This document shows positions 26,159 through 35,013 of a stretch of 64,000 nt of DNA, piece by piece. Below the pieces are notes generated by a model. The model saw nothing but the letters and a program-made list of their open reading frames with translations, was not told where the DNA came from and ran no database searches. Source of the stretch: Dokdonella koreensis DS-123 (GTDB lineage Bacteria > Pseudomonadota > Gammaproteobacteria > Xanthomonadales > Rhodanobacteraceae); NCBI RefSeq assembly GCF_001632775.1, contig NZ_CP015249.1:4258686-4322685 (forward strand), written 5' to 3'. Within the stretch, counting starts at the first letter, position 1; each line of letters opens with the position of its first letter. The position numbers and the translations under genes were made by a program.

Positions 26159-27685
26159 TCAACCGCGCAACAACAACCGATACGCCGGATTCTCGCTCTC
26201 GTCCGTATACGCATAGCCGAGCTGCGCGAGGAACGTCGCGAAGGCACCGCGGTCACCGGCCGGCACCTGGATGCCGACCAGGATGCGGCCGAAGTCGGCG
26301 CCGTGGTTGCGGTAGTGGAACAGGCTGATGTTCCAGGCCGGATCGAGCGCGTCCAGGAAGCGCGCCAGCGCACCGGGGCGCTCGGGAAAATCGAAGCGGT
26401 AGAGGAGTTCATCGACCGCCAGCGGCGAGCGGCCGCCGATCATGTGGCGCAGGTGCAGCTTGGCCAGCTCGTTGTGGGTGAGGTCCAGCGTGGCGAACCC
26501 CTGCGCGGCGAAACGGGCAGCGACGGCGGCGCCCTCGTCGCGGGCGGCGATCTGCAGGCCGACGAAGATGCGCGCATGGCGCGGATCGTCGATGCGGTAG
26601 TTGAACTCGGTGATCGAACGGCCGCCGAGCAGTGCGCAGAAGCGGCGGAAGCTGCCGCGCTCCTCGGGAATCGTCACGGCCAGCAGCGCTTCGCGGGCCT
26701 CGCCGACCTCGGCGCGCTCGGCGACGAAGCGCATGCGGTCGAAGTTGAGGTTGGCGCCGCTGGCGATCGCGACGAGGCTGGCGTCGCGCAGGCCTTCGCG
26801 CTCGACGACCTGCTTCATGCCGGCGACGGCGAGCGCGCCGGCGGGTTCCAGCAGGCTGCGCGTATCGGTGAAGACGTCCTTGATCGCGGCGCAGAGCGCG
26901 TCGGTGTCGACGCGTTCGATCGCATCGACGTGGGCCAGGCACAGGTCGAATGTCGCGGCACCGACCTGCTTGACGGCGGTGCCGTCGGAGAAGAGGCCCA
27001 CCTCCTCCAGCACCACGCGCTCGCGCGCCGCGAGCGAGCGGGCCATCGCGTCGGAATCGACGGTCTGCACGCCGATCACGCGGATCTCGGGCCGCAAGGC
27101 CTTGACGTAGGCGGCGACGCCGGCGATCAGGCCGCCTCCGCCGACCGGCACGAAGATCGCATCGAGCGGCCCGGGATGCTGGCGCAGGATCTCCATCGCG
27201 ACCGTGCCCTGGCCGGCGATGACGTCGGGGTCGTCGAACGGATGCACCAGGGTCAGGCCGCGCGCGATGCCGAGCGTGACGGCGTGCTGGTAGGCGTCGC
27301 TGTAGGACTCGCCGGCCAGCACGACTTCCACCGCGTCGCCGCCGTGGGCACGGACGGCATCGATCTTGACCGCGGGCGTGGTCACCGGCATCACGATGAC
27401 CGCGCGGATGCCGAGCCGCCGGGCGGCCAGCGCGACGCCCTGGGCGTGGTTGCCGGCGGAGGCGGCGTACACGCCGCGGGCGCGCTCCTCGGCGGTCAGC
27501 TGCGCCATCTTGTTGTACGCGCCGCGCAGCTTGAACGAGAACACCGGCTGGTTGTCCTCACGCTTGAGCCACACGCGGTTGCGCAGGCGCGCCGACAGCG
27601 CCGGGGCGGGATCGAGCTCGGTTTCGCGGGCGACGTCGTAGACGCGCGCGGTCAGGACGCGGCGCAGGGTGTCGTGGGCAGTCAT
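26159..27685 (-). CDS. ilvA: Biosynthetic threonine ammonia-lyase
   Basis: 508 residues. Converts L-threonine to 2-oxobutanoate and ammonia, the first step of isoleucine synthesis. The PLP domain (about 1-325) has the lysine K52 in PVFSFKLRGAYNKM, the Ser/Asn-Gly block AASAGNHAQGVA, and the phosphate-binding glycine loop VPVGGGGLIAGVAAY. Two ACT-like regulatory domains follow (about 330-415 and 425-508), the arrangement of the long, isoleucine-inhibited E. coli-type enzyme rather than the short catabolic one. It is divergent from the tricorn-like protease gene. A small membrane protein gene follows. Confidence 0.98.
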   Translation of the reverse strand: MTAHDTLRRVLTARVYDVARETELDPAPALSARLRNRVWLKREDNQPVFSFKLRGAYNKMAQLTAEERARGVYAASAGNHAQGVALAARRLGIRAVIVMPVTTPAVKIDAVRAHGGDAVEVVLAGESYSDAYQHAVTLGIARGLTLVHPFDDPDVIAGQGTVAMEILRQHPGPLDAIFVPVGGGGLIAGVAAYVKALRPEIRVIGVQTVDSDAMARSLAARERVVLEEVGLFSDGTAVKQVGAATFDLCLAHVDAIERVDTDALCAAIKDVFTDTRSLLEPAGALAVAGMKQVVEREGLRDASLVAIASGANLNFDRMRFVAERAEVGEAREALLAVTIPEERGSFRRFCALLGGRSITEFNYRIDDPRHARIFVGLQIAARDEGAAVAARFAAQGFATLDLTHNELAKLHLRHMIGGRSPLAVDELLYRFDFPERPGALARFLDALDPAWNISLFHYRNHGADFGRILVGIQVPAGDRGAFATFLAQLGYAYTDESENPAYRLLLRG

Positions 27686-27807
27686 GGTACGGAGCAGGAT
27701 AGCAGCGCCTCACCGCGGCCCGGCCGGCACCTGCCGGATGGCAGGGGTGGGCGATGACCGGCGCCGGTACCATCGACGCTTTCCGTCCCCGCCCCACGGA
27801 GCGCCCG

Positions 27808-30800
27808 ATGAAGCTGTCCCGTCTCGCCCTCGGCCTGCTGGCCCTGTCCACCGCCACGACGGCGGGTGCGGCAGCCGGCTACTACCGCTTTCCCGCGCTG
27901 CACGGCGAGACCGTGGTGTTCACCGCGGAGGGCGACCTGTGGACGGTGGCGGCGGCCGGCGGCACGGCACGGCGGCTGACCAGCCATCCGGCCGAGGAGA
28001 CGCGTGCGGCGATTTCGCCGGACGGACGGCAGGTAGCCTTCTCGGCCACGTACGAGGGGCCGACCGAGGTCTACGTGATGCCGCTGGCCGGCGGCCAGCC
28101 CAAGCGCATCAGCTTCGACAACGGCCGCACCTTGGCGCTGGGCTGGACGGCGGACGGCCAGGTGCTGATGACGGCGATGGACGCGAGCGGCCTGTCCTCG
28201 CAGCGGGTGGTCGTGCGCGTGAACCCCGACACGCTGGAGCGCGGCGTGCTGCCGTTGGCGGACGCCAACGACGCGGTGATCGACCCGACCGGCCGCTGGG
28301 TCTACTTCATCCGCTTTGGCCTGTCGGTGACCGGCGACAACGCGCGCGGCTATCGCGGCGGCGCGCTCGGCCAGCTGTGGCGCTACGACCTGGCCGGCAA
28401 CGCGGAAGCCGAGCGGATCGGCCCGCGCGAGGAGAACCTGCGCCGGCCGCACTGGTGGAACGGACGCCTGGTGGTCATCAGCGACCGCGACGGCCGCGAC
28501 AACCTGTGGTCGCTGGCGGCCGACGGCACCGATCCGCGCGCGCTGACGCAGCGGCGCGACTTCGACGTGCGTACGGCCAGCCTCGACGGCGACCGCGCGA
28601 TCTACCAGACCGGTGCGGACCTGCGCCTGGTGGACCTGCGCAGCGGCGAGGACCGGCCGCTGGCGATCGAGCTGGCCGGGGACTTCGATCCGCGCCGCGA
28701 GCGCTGGATCGACAAGCCGCTGCGCTACCTTGAATCGGCCCGCCTGTCGGCGGACGGCGAGCGGCTGGCGCTGACGGCGCGTGGCCAGGTAGTGCTGGCC
28801 GGCACCGGCCCGCTGCGGCGCGTGGATGTCGACGCGGCACCCGGCGCGCGCCTGGCCGGAGCGATCACCAGCCGCGACGGGAAATGGGTCTACGCGATCA
28901 GCGACGCCAGCGGCGAGGAGGAGATCTGGCGCTTCCCGGCCGACGGCAGCCCCGGCGCGGCCGCGCTGACCAAGGACGGCGATACGCAGCGCTGGGGCCT
29001 GTACCTGTCGCCGGACGGCAAGCAGCTGGCGCACGACGACAAGCGCGGCCGGTTGTGGCTGCTGGACCTGGACAGCGGCAGCAACCGCCTGATCGACGAC
29101 GGCGGCAAGGACGGCAACGAGGGCTACGACGACGTGGTGTGGTCGGCCGACAGCCGCCACCTGGCGCTGGTGCGCCTGTCCGACAGCCGCGACCGCGACC
29201 GCAGCCGCCTCGCGCTCTACACGCTGGCGACCGGCAAGCTCGCGTGGCTGACCAGCGACAAGTACGCCTCCGGGTCGCCGGCCTTCAGTCCGGACGGGCG
29301 CTGGCTGTGGTTCCTGTCCGATCGCCAGTTCACCCTGGCCAACGGCTCGCCCTGGGGCGATCGCAACACCGGTCCGTCGTTCGAGCGCCGTACGCGCCTA
29401 TACGCGCTGGCGCTGCAGGCCGGCAATCGCTTTCCGTTCCAGGCCAGGGACGAGCTGGCCGGCAAGGACGGCAAGAAGGACGAGGCGGGCGACGCGAAGG
29501 ACGGCAAGGACGCCAAGGGCAAGGACGCGAAGAACACGCCGAAGCTGCCGGCGATCCAGACCGACGGCCTGGCCGAACGGCTCTACGAAGTGCCGCTGCC
29601 GGCCGGCGACTACCGCGGGCTGGGCGCGACCGACAAGCGCCTGTACGTCCTGGACAGCGAGGGGCCCAAGACCGCGCTCAAGACCGCGGCGATCGGCAAC
29701 GAGGACGTCAAGCTGGAGACCTTCGCCAGCGACATCGCCGAGTACGCGCTGTCGGGCGACGGCAAGCGCCTCTATTTCCGCAAGCCCGGCCAGGGCCGCG
29801 ACGAGCCCGGCCCGCTGTACATCGTGGAGGCCGGCGCGAAGGCGCCGGACGACCTCGGCAAGGCCGCCGTGCGCGTCGGCGACTGGAACCTGCGCATCGA
29901 CCCGCAGGCCGAATGGCGCCAGATGTTCGACGACGCCTGGCGCCTGCACCGCGACCATTTCTTCGACGCCAGGCTGCGCGGCGTCGACTGGGCGGCCGTG
30001 CGCGCACGCTATGCGCCCCTAGCAACGCGGCTGACCGACCGCGGCGAGCTGGACGACCTGCTCGGCCAGATGATGGGCGAGCTCGGCGCCCTGCATTCGC
30101 AGGTGGGCGGCGGCGACCTGCGCCAGGGCGCCCCGGTGCCGGAGGCGGCGGGCCTCGGCGCGCGCCTGGAGCGTGTCGCCGATGGCTGGCGCATCGCGCA
30201 CATCTACCGGACCGAAGCGGAACTGCCGTCCGAGCGCGGCCCGCTGCAGCAGCCGGGCATCGACGTGCGCGAAGGCGACCTGCTGGTCGCCATCAACGGG
30301 CGGCCGACCGCCGGCGTGCGCGACCTGTCGGACCTGCTGCGCGGCCAGGCCGGCCAGCAGGTACTGATCGAGGTCCGCCGCGGCACCGCCGCGACGCGCC
30401 GCTTCGTGGTCGTCCCGGCCAACGGCATGCGCGAGGCGAACCTGCGCTACAACGACTGGGAGCAGGCACGCCGTGAAACCGTCGAGCGCGTCGCCGGCGG
30501 CCGCATCGGCTACCTGCACCTGCGCGCGATGGGTCCGGCCGACATCGCCACCTTCGTGCGCGAGTTCTACGCGCAATACGACCGCGACGGCCTCATCATC
30601 GACGTGCGCCGGAACCGCGGCGGCAACATCGACAGCTGGATCATCGAGAAGCTGCTGCGCCGTGCCTGGGCGTTCTGGGCCCGGCCGGACGCGCCGCCGT
30701 ACGCGAACATGCAGCAGACCTTCCGCGGCCACCTGGCGGTGCTGACCGACGAGCTGACCTATTCCGACGGCGAGACGTTCTCGGCGGCGGTCAAGGCGCT

Positions 30801-31110
30801 CAAGCTGGGGCCGCTGATCGGCACGCGCACGGCCGGTGCCGGCGTCTGGCTGTCGGACCGCAACGCGCTGGTCGACCGCGGCCGCGCGCGCGTGGCCGAG
30901 TTCCCGCAGTACGGCGTGGACGGCCAGTGGCTGGTCGAGGCGGTCGGCGTGGACCCGGACATCGTCGTGGAGAACCCGCCGCATGCCACCTTCGCCGGCG
31001 AGGACCGCCAGCTCGACCGCGCGATCGGCTACCTGCAGGAGAAGCTTCGCAGCGAACCGGTGCCGCCGCTGGTGCCGCGGCCGATCCCGCCCCTGCCGGT
31101 TCACGACTGA
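27808..31110 (+). CDS. Tricorn-like S41 peptidase with signal peptide
   Basis: Exported protein of 1100 residues. The ATG at 27808 has GGAG upstream and starts a signal peptide (MKLSRLALGLLALSTATTAG). The N-terminal half holds WD40/TolB-like propeller blades (ISPDGRQVAFSATYEGPTEV, SPDGKQLAHDDKRGRLWLLD, FSPDGRWLWFLSDRQFTLAN). A Lys/Asp/Gly low-complexity insert lies at about 552-578. The C-terminal part has a tricorn core helix block, a PDZ domain (about 785-880, VREGDLLVAINGRPT) and the S41 core: H763 in GALHSQVGGG, DVRRNRGGNIDSW, and nucleophile S986 in LTYSDGETFSAAVK, then GTRTAGAGVW. Tricorn proteins degrade peptides; the signal peptide puts this one in the periplasm. It is divergent from ilvA. 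Confidence 0.93.
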   Translation: MKLSRLALGLLALSTATTAGAAAGYYRFPALHGETVVFTAEGDLWTVAAAGGTARRLTSHPAEETRAAISPDGRQVAFSATYEGPTEVYVMPLAGGQPKRISFDNGRTLALGWTADGQVLMTAMDASGLSSQRVVVRVNPDTLERGVLPLADANDAVIDPTGRWVYFIRFGLSVTGDNARGYRGGALGQLWRYDLAGNAEAERIGPREENLRRPHWWNGRLVVISDRDGRDNLWSLAADGTDPRALTQRRDFDVRTASLDGDRAIYQTGADLRLVDLRSGEDRPLAIELAGDFDPRRERWIDKPLRYLESARLSADGERLALTARGQVVLAGTGPLRRVDVDAAPGARLAGAITSRDGKWVYAISDASGEEEIWRFPADGSPGAAALTKDGDTQRWGLYLSPDGKQLAHDDKRGRLWLLDLDSGSNRLIDDGGKDGNEGYDDVVWSADSRHLALVRLSDSRDRDRSRLALYTLATGKLAWLTSDKYASGSPAFSPDGRWLWFLSDRQFTLANGSPWGDRNTGPSFERRTRLYALALQAGNRFPFQARDELAGKDGKKDEAGDAKDGKDAKGKDAKNTPKLPAIQTDGLAERLYEVPLPAGDYRGLGATDKRLYVLDSEGPKTALKTAAIGNEDVKLETFASDIAEYALSGDGKRLYFRKPGQGRDEPGPLYIVEAGAKAPDDLGKAAVRVGDWNLRIDPQAEWRQMFDDAWRLHRDHFFDARLRGVDWAAVRARYAPLATRLTDRGELDDLLGQMMGELGALHSQVGGGDLRQGAPVPEAAGLGARLERVADGWRIAHIYRTEAELPSERGPLQQPGIDVREGDLLVAINGRPTAGVRDLSDLLRGQAGQQVLIEVRRGTAATRRFVVVPANGMREANLRYNDWEQARRETVERVAGGRIGYLHLRAMGPADIATFVREFYAQYDRDGLIIDVRRNRGGNIDSWIIEKLLRRAWAFWARPDAPPYANMQQTFRGHLAVLTDELTYSDGETFSAAVKALKLGPLIGTRTAGAGVWLSDRNALVDRGRARVAEFPQYGVDGQWLVEAVGVDPDIVVENPPHATFAGEDRQLDRAIGYLQEKLRSEPVPPLVPRPIPPLPVHD

Positions 31111-31243
31111 CGTCGGCCCGGCGGGAGCGCCTAGGCGGCGCCGGCGTCTTCGCTTAGGCTTGGGACGGACGGCCTGTCGTGCCGTCGGGTCTGCTCGCGT
31201 GCCGATGGACGGCTGAATGCAGCCGACTTGCGGACGAGCGGGC

Positions 31244-33637
31244 ATGACGGGGCGTATCTACGAATTCGAAGGGTTTGAGCTGTCGGCGGCGACGCGCGAA
31301 CTCCGTCGCCCCGACGGCAGCGTCTGCCTGCTGCCGGCACGCGTGTTCGACTGCGTGCTGCATCTGATCGAGCAGCGCGCGCGTGCGGTGGGCCGTGACG
31401 AGCTGATCGCGGCGGTCTGGAACCAGACCGAGGTCGGCGACAACGTCCTCGCGCAGCTGCTCGCCCGTACGCGCAAGATGCTCGACGACGGCGGCGACGA
31501 GCAGCGCGTGATCCGCACGATTCCGGGATTCGGCTACCACTGGGTCGCGGCGACCCGCGTGGTCGAGCCGGCGCCGGGCCCGCATGCGAGCGCCGAAGCG
31601 GCCGAGCCGCCGGTGGCGCCCGACCCCGCGGCAGCGCCGGCCCGAGCGCCGCGCACGCGGCGACGGCTCGGCCGGTTGCTCGCCCTCGGGATCGCCGGTG
31701 CCACGGCCCTGCTGGGAACGCTGCTCGTCCGCCAGGCACCCCCGGTGCCGGTCCGGCCGGCCGCCGCGGAAAGCCCGGCCTCGGTGCCGGTCGCGCAGCG
31801 TCCCGCGCTGGTCCTGCCGGCGATCGTCGAGCCGGCCGAGGGACAGGCCTGGCTGCGGCTCGGCGTCATGGCGCTCGTCGCCGAACGCCTCGCCGGGTCG
31901 GGCCGGACCACGATCCCGAGCGACAACAGCGTCGCGCTGACCAAGGGACGCGACACCGCGAGCCTCGACGCGGCCGCGCTGGCCGATCTCGCCGAGAGCG
32001 CGGGCGCGAACTGGATCGTGCAGCCGCGCGTGGAGGCGGTCGGGCCGCGCTGGCGCGTGGCGCTGACGATCGTCCACGGCCAGGCGCCGATACGCCTCGG
32101 CGTCTCGGCCGAGAGCGACCAGGTGCTCGACGCGGCGCGAGAGGCGGCGGACCGGTTGCTCGCCGGCGTCGGCGAGGGCGCACCTCCGCCGGCCGGCGAG
32201 GTCGATCCCGCCTTGGCGGTCGTGCTCAAGCAGGCCCAGGCTGCCTATCTGGACGGAAAGCCGGAGGCGGCCCGCGTCATCCTGGACCAGGCGTACCGCC
32301 GGTATCCGGAGTCCACCGAGCTCGCCTACGAGCTCGGCCGGATGGAGTACACGACCGGGCGCTTCGATGCGGCCCAGCAGCGCTTCGAAGCGCTGATCGC
32401 GGCCCATCCCGGAACGGACGATGTCGTCCTGCGCGCCCGCGCACTCAATGCGCTCTGCCAGGTGCACTACCAGCGCCGCGACTTCGCCGAGGTCGAGCGC
32501 TACGCCCGGCAGACGATCGATCTGCTGCAAGGCCGGACGTCCGGCACGAACGAACTGGGCCGTGCCTGGCGCGAGCTCGGCACGCTCGCCAGTTCCCAAG
32601 GCCGCTACGAGCAGAGCCTCGGCGACTACGCACGCGCGCGCGTCCTGCTCGCCGCCAGCGGCGATTGGCTCGGTGTCACGCGCACCGACGCGCAGGTCGG
32701 CGTCCTGCTGCGCCGGACCGGACGCCTGGCCGAAAGCATCGCGGTGCTGTCGCGCGCCGCCGATCGCCTGCAGGCGTTTCACGAGGCCTGGCACGAAGGC
32801 GTCATCCGCAGCCACCTCGCCGCCGCGTGGACACTGCTGGCCGAGCCGCAGGCGGCGCTCACGCAGGAGCCGCGGATGCGCGAGCTCGACGCGCGCATCG
32901 AACATCCAGGCATGCGCGCCTCGATGAAGCTCGCCCGTGCCGACGTGCTACTGGACAACGGCCGCATCGCCGATGCCGTGAGCCTCGTCGCACCCGCCTA
33001 TCGCCAGATCCTCGACGGCGACGATCGTCTCAACCGGTACTTCGCCCACGCGCTGGCCGCGCGCGCCGCGCTGGCGTCCGGCGAGACGGCGCGGGCGGAA
33101 CGTGAAGCGGCCTGGGCGATCGAGCACCTGTTCGATCCGGACGAGGATCCGCGGCACGTCGCACTGACCTATCTGGTGCTCGTGCGGCTGCAGGCCGTCC
33201 ACGATGTCGCGGCGGCGCAGCGGACCGCGGCGCAGCTCGGTGCGTTCATCGAGGCCGCCCCGGCCAAGCCGGTCGCTGCGTACCGGCGCCTGGCCGATGC
33301 GGCCCTGGCGATGGCGCGCGGCGACGCCGAGGCGGCACGGCTCGCTTTCGAGCAGGCGCAGGCGGCGGCCGACCTGGTGCCGTGGGACCGGCTGCGCATC
33401 GCCGAAGCCTATGTTCCCTGGCTGGTCGACCGGGGCGAGCTCGATCGTGCCGCGGAGATCGTCGGGCTGCTCGGCGACGTCACCTATCGCAACTTCGACG
33501 CCGCCGTGCTCGAAGTCCGGCTCTACCGGGCCACGCGCCAGCGTTCGGCCTGGCAGGCGGCGCTCGATCGCGCCGACGCCCTGGCCGGCGAGCGGACCAT
33601 CGACCCGGCGTTGCGCGACTTCCCCGGGCTGCGCTGA
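31244..33637 (+). CDS. CadC-like membrane winged-helix regulator with TPR domain
   Basis: 797 residues from ATG 31244 (GGACGAG upstream); an in-frame ATG at 31217 is a possible alternative. The N-terminal OmpR/PhoB-type winged helix (about 3-98) shows FEGFELSAATRELRRPDG, ARVFDCVLHLIEQRARAVGR, VWNQTEVGDNVLAQLLARTR and VIRTIPGFGYHWVA. A Pro/Ala linker leads to one membrane helix (about 142-160, LLALGIAGATALLGTLLV). The large outer domain is built of TPR-like helices (ELAYELGRMEYTTGRFDAAQ, AWRELGTLASSQGRYEQSL). This is the ToxR/CadC layout, in which a periplasmic domain controls a cytoplasmic DNA-binding domain without a phosphorelay. The signal and target genes are unknown; neighbours suggest envelope or exported-protein genes. 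Confidence 0.88.
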   Translation: MTGRIYEFEGFELSAATRELRRPDGSVCLLPARVFDCVLHLIEQRARAVGRDELIAAVWNQTEVGDNVLAQLLARTRKMLDDGGDEQRVIRTIPGFGYHWVAATRVVEPAPGPHASAEAAEPPVAPDPAAAPARAPRTRRRLGRLLALGIAGATALLGTLLVRQAPPVPVRPAAAESPASVPVAQRPALVLPAIVEPAEGQAWLRLGVMALVAERLAGSGRTTIPSDNSVALTKGRDTASLDAAALADLAESAGANWIVQPRVEAVGPRWRVALTIVHGQAPIRLGVSAESDQVLDAAREAADRLLAGVGEGAPPPAGEVDPALAVVLKQAQAAYLDGKPEAARVILDQAYRRYPESTELAYELGRMEYTTGRFDAAQQRFEALIAAHPGTDDVVLRARALNALCQVHYQRRDFAEVERYARQTIDLLQGRTSGTNELGRAWRELGTLASSQGRYEQSLGDYARARVLLAASGDWLGVTRTDAQVGVLLRRTGRLAESIAVLSRAADRLQAFHEAWHEGVIRSHLAAAWTLLAEPQAALTQEPRMRELDARIEHPGMRASMKLARADVLLDNGRIADAVSLVAPAYRQILDGDDRLNRYFAHALAARAALASGETARAEREAAWAIEHLFDPDEDPRHVALTYLVLVRLQAVHDVAAAQRTAAQLGAFIEAAPAKPVAAYRRLADAALAMARGDAEAARLAFEQAQAAADLVPWDRLRIAEAYVPWLVDRGELDRAAEIVGLLGDVTYRNFDAAVLEVRLYRATRQRSAWQAALDRADALAGERTIDPALRDFPGLR

Positions 33638-33695
33638 GGCCTGCCGCTGCCCCGAGTAGGCGGCCGACGCTATCGAAGGAAGCGGCGGAAGACCG

Positions 33696-33715
33696 GTGTT
33701 AGCCCCGTGTTAGCC
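33696..33715. repeat. 11-bp-spaced direct repeat, candidate operator
   Basis: GTGTTAGCC occurs twice (33696-33704 and 33707-33715), one helical turn apart, 72 bp upstream of the TrmB/LuxR-like regulator gene. The spacing is that of a tandem protein-binding site. It may be bound by that regulator or its upstream neighbour. Confidence 0.35.
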
Positions 33716-33786
33716 GTGGCGAATGCACGGCAGGACCGGCCCGTCTAAGAAGGTCCGGTGGCGCAACCGCGCCAGGACGGAGCCCG

Positions 33787-34824
33787 ATGATGTCCGATGC
33801 CTTCGCGCCCGGGGACCACCCGGCGTCTCCCGCGCTCGCGGTGCTCGGCCTCGCCGCGATCGAGGAAGACGCCTATCGGACCCTGCTGCGCAGCGCCGGC
33901 GCATCGGTAGCTGAACTGGCCGCGCAGCTGAGCCTTCCGGTCGCGCGGGCACGCGTCCTCGTCGCCGACCTGTCGGCCAAGGGCCTGGTCGTGCCGTCGC
34001 GACAGCGGCCGCGCCGCTACCGCGCGGTGCCTCCCGACATCGTGCTGGAAGCCCTGATCCAGCGGCAGGCCGACGCGCTGGCCCGTGCTGGGGCCGCGGC
34101 CGCCGCACTGATCGAGGAGTTCCGCCCGGCGGTCTTCCGGGTCGCTCCCGGCAACGACGTGATCGAGGTGCTCGACGACGCGGAGCGCGTGCGCCGTGCC
34201 ATCGTCGAGATCCAGCGCGGCGCAAGAACCGAGTGCCTGTGCCTGGACAAGCCGCCGTACGTCGCCGGACCGCCGCATACGGTCGATGCGGCGGAAATCG
34301 ACGGCCTCGCACGCGGTGTGGCCTATCGCACGTTGATCGACGTGGAGGCATTCGACGCACCCGGCGTGCTCGAACGGGTGCGGGTCTGCATGGAGGCCGG
34401 CGCCGAGGTGCGCGTCGGGTCCGGCCTGTCGCTGAAGCTGTTGATCGCGGACGGCCAGGCGGGCCTCATCCCGATGAGCCTGCAAGCCCTCGGAGGACCG
34501 GTTCTGCTGGTACGCGCCTCGTCGCTGCTGGAGGCGCTGCGCGATTACTTCGATCTGCTCTGGCGGCAGGCGGCGCCGCTGTCGGTCGCCGATTGCGCGC
34601 GGTCCGACCCCGCCGATCCGCGCGCCGTGCTGGACAGCGAGCAGCGGCTGCTGACGCGCCTGGCCGCGGGCTCCAACGACAAGGCGACCGCCGCCGCGCT
34701 GGGCCTGTCGCCGCGCACGCTGGACCGCCGCATCGGCGCCTTCATGAAACGCATCGGCGCCAGGACACGATTCCAGGCCGGCTGGCTCGCCGCGCACCGC
34801 TTCGGCATGCGGGAGGACGCATGA
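33787..34824 (+). CDS. Two-HTH transcriptional regulator: TrmB-like N-terminus, LuxR-type C-terminus
   Basis: 345 residues; GGAG lies 8 bases upstream of ATG 33787 (33790 is also possible). The N-terminal winged helix (about 20-90) resembles TrmB regulators: ALAVLGLAAIEEDAYRTLLR, ASVAELAAQLSLPVARARVL, LSAKGLVVPSRQRPRRYRAV. A middle domain (about 115-255) resembles the phospholipase-D-like sensor part of TrmB proteins. A C-terminal LuxR/GerE helix-turn-helix follows (LLTRLAAGSNDKATAAALGL, SPRTLDRRIGAFMKRIGART). This TrmB-LuxR combination is known from actinobacterial regulators and is less usual here. It sits between the CadC-like gene and a secreted ASH-domain protein and may regulate the latter. 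Confidence 0.85.
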   Translation: MMSDAFAPGDHPASPALAVLGLAAIEEDAYRTLLRSAGASVAELAAQLSLPVARARVLVADLSAKGLVVPSRQRPRRYRAVPPDIVLEALIQRQADALARAGAAAAALIEEFRPAVFRVAPGNDVIEVLDDAERVRRAIVEIQRGARTECLCLDKPPYVAGPPHTVDAAEIDGLARGVAYRTLIDVEAFDAPGVLERVRVCMEAGAEVRVGSGLSLKLLIADGQAGLIPMSLQALGGPVLLVRASSLLEALRDYFDLLWRQAAPLSVADCARSDPADPRAVLDSEQRLLTRLAAGSNDKATAAALGLSPRTLDRRIGAFMKRIGARTRFQAGWLAAHRFGMREDA

Positions 34825-35013
34825 ACGGCGGCAGCGCAAGCGTGACTGCCCGGCGGCGCATTTCCGCCATGGCGCCAACACGGCGGTGCGCCCGCTTGTT
34901 GCGGCCGATTACGCACTTCCATACTCGACTGGCCCGCTGTTCACGCAGCCATTCGCTTCGGCATCCCGCATCGTGGCGGGCTGCTCCACCGTCGTTCGCT
35001 TGGGGAAACACTT

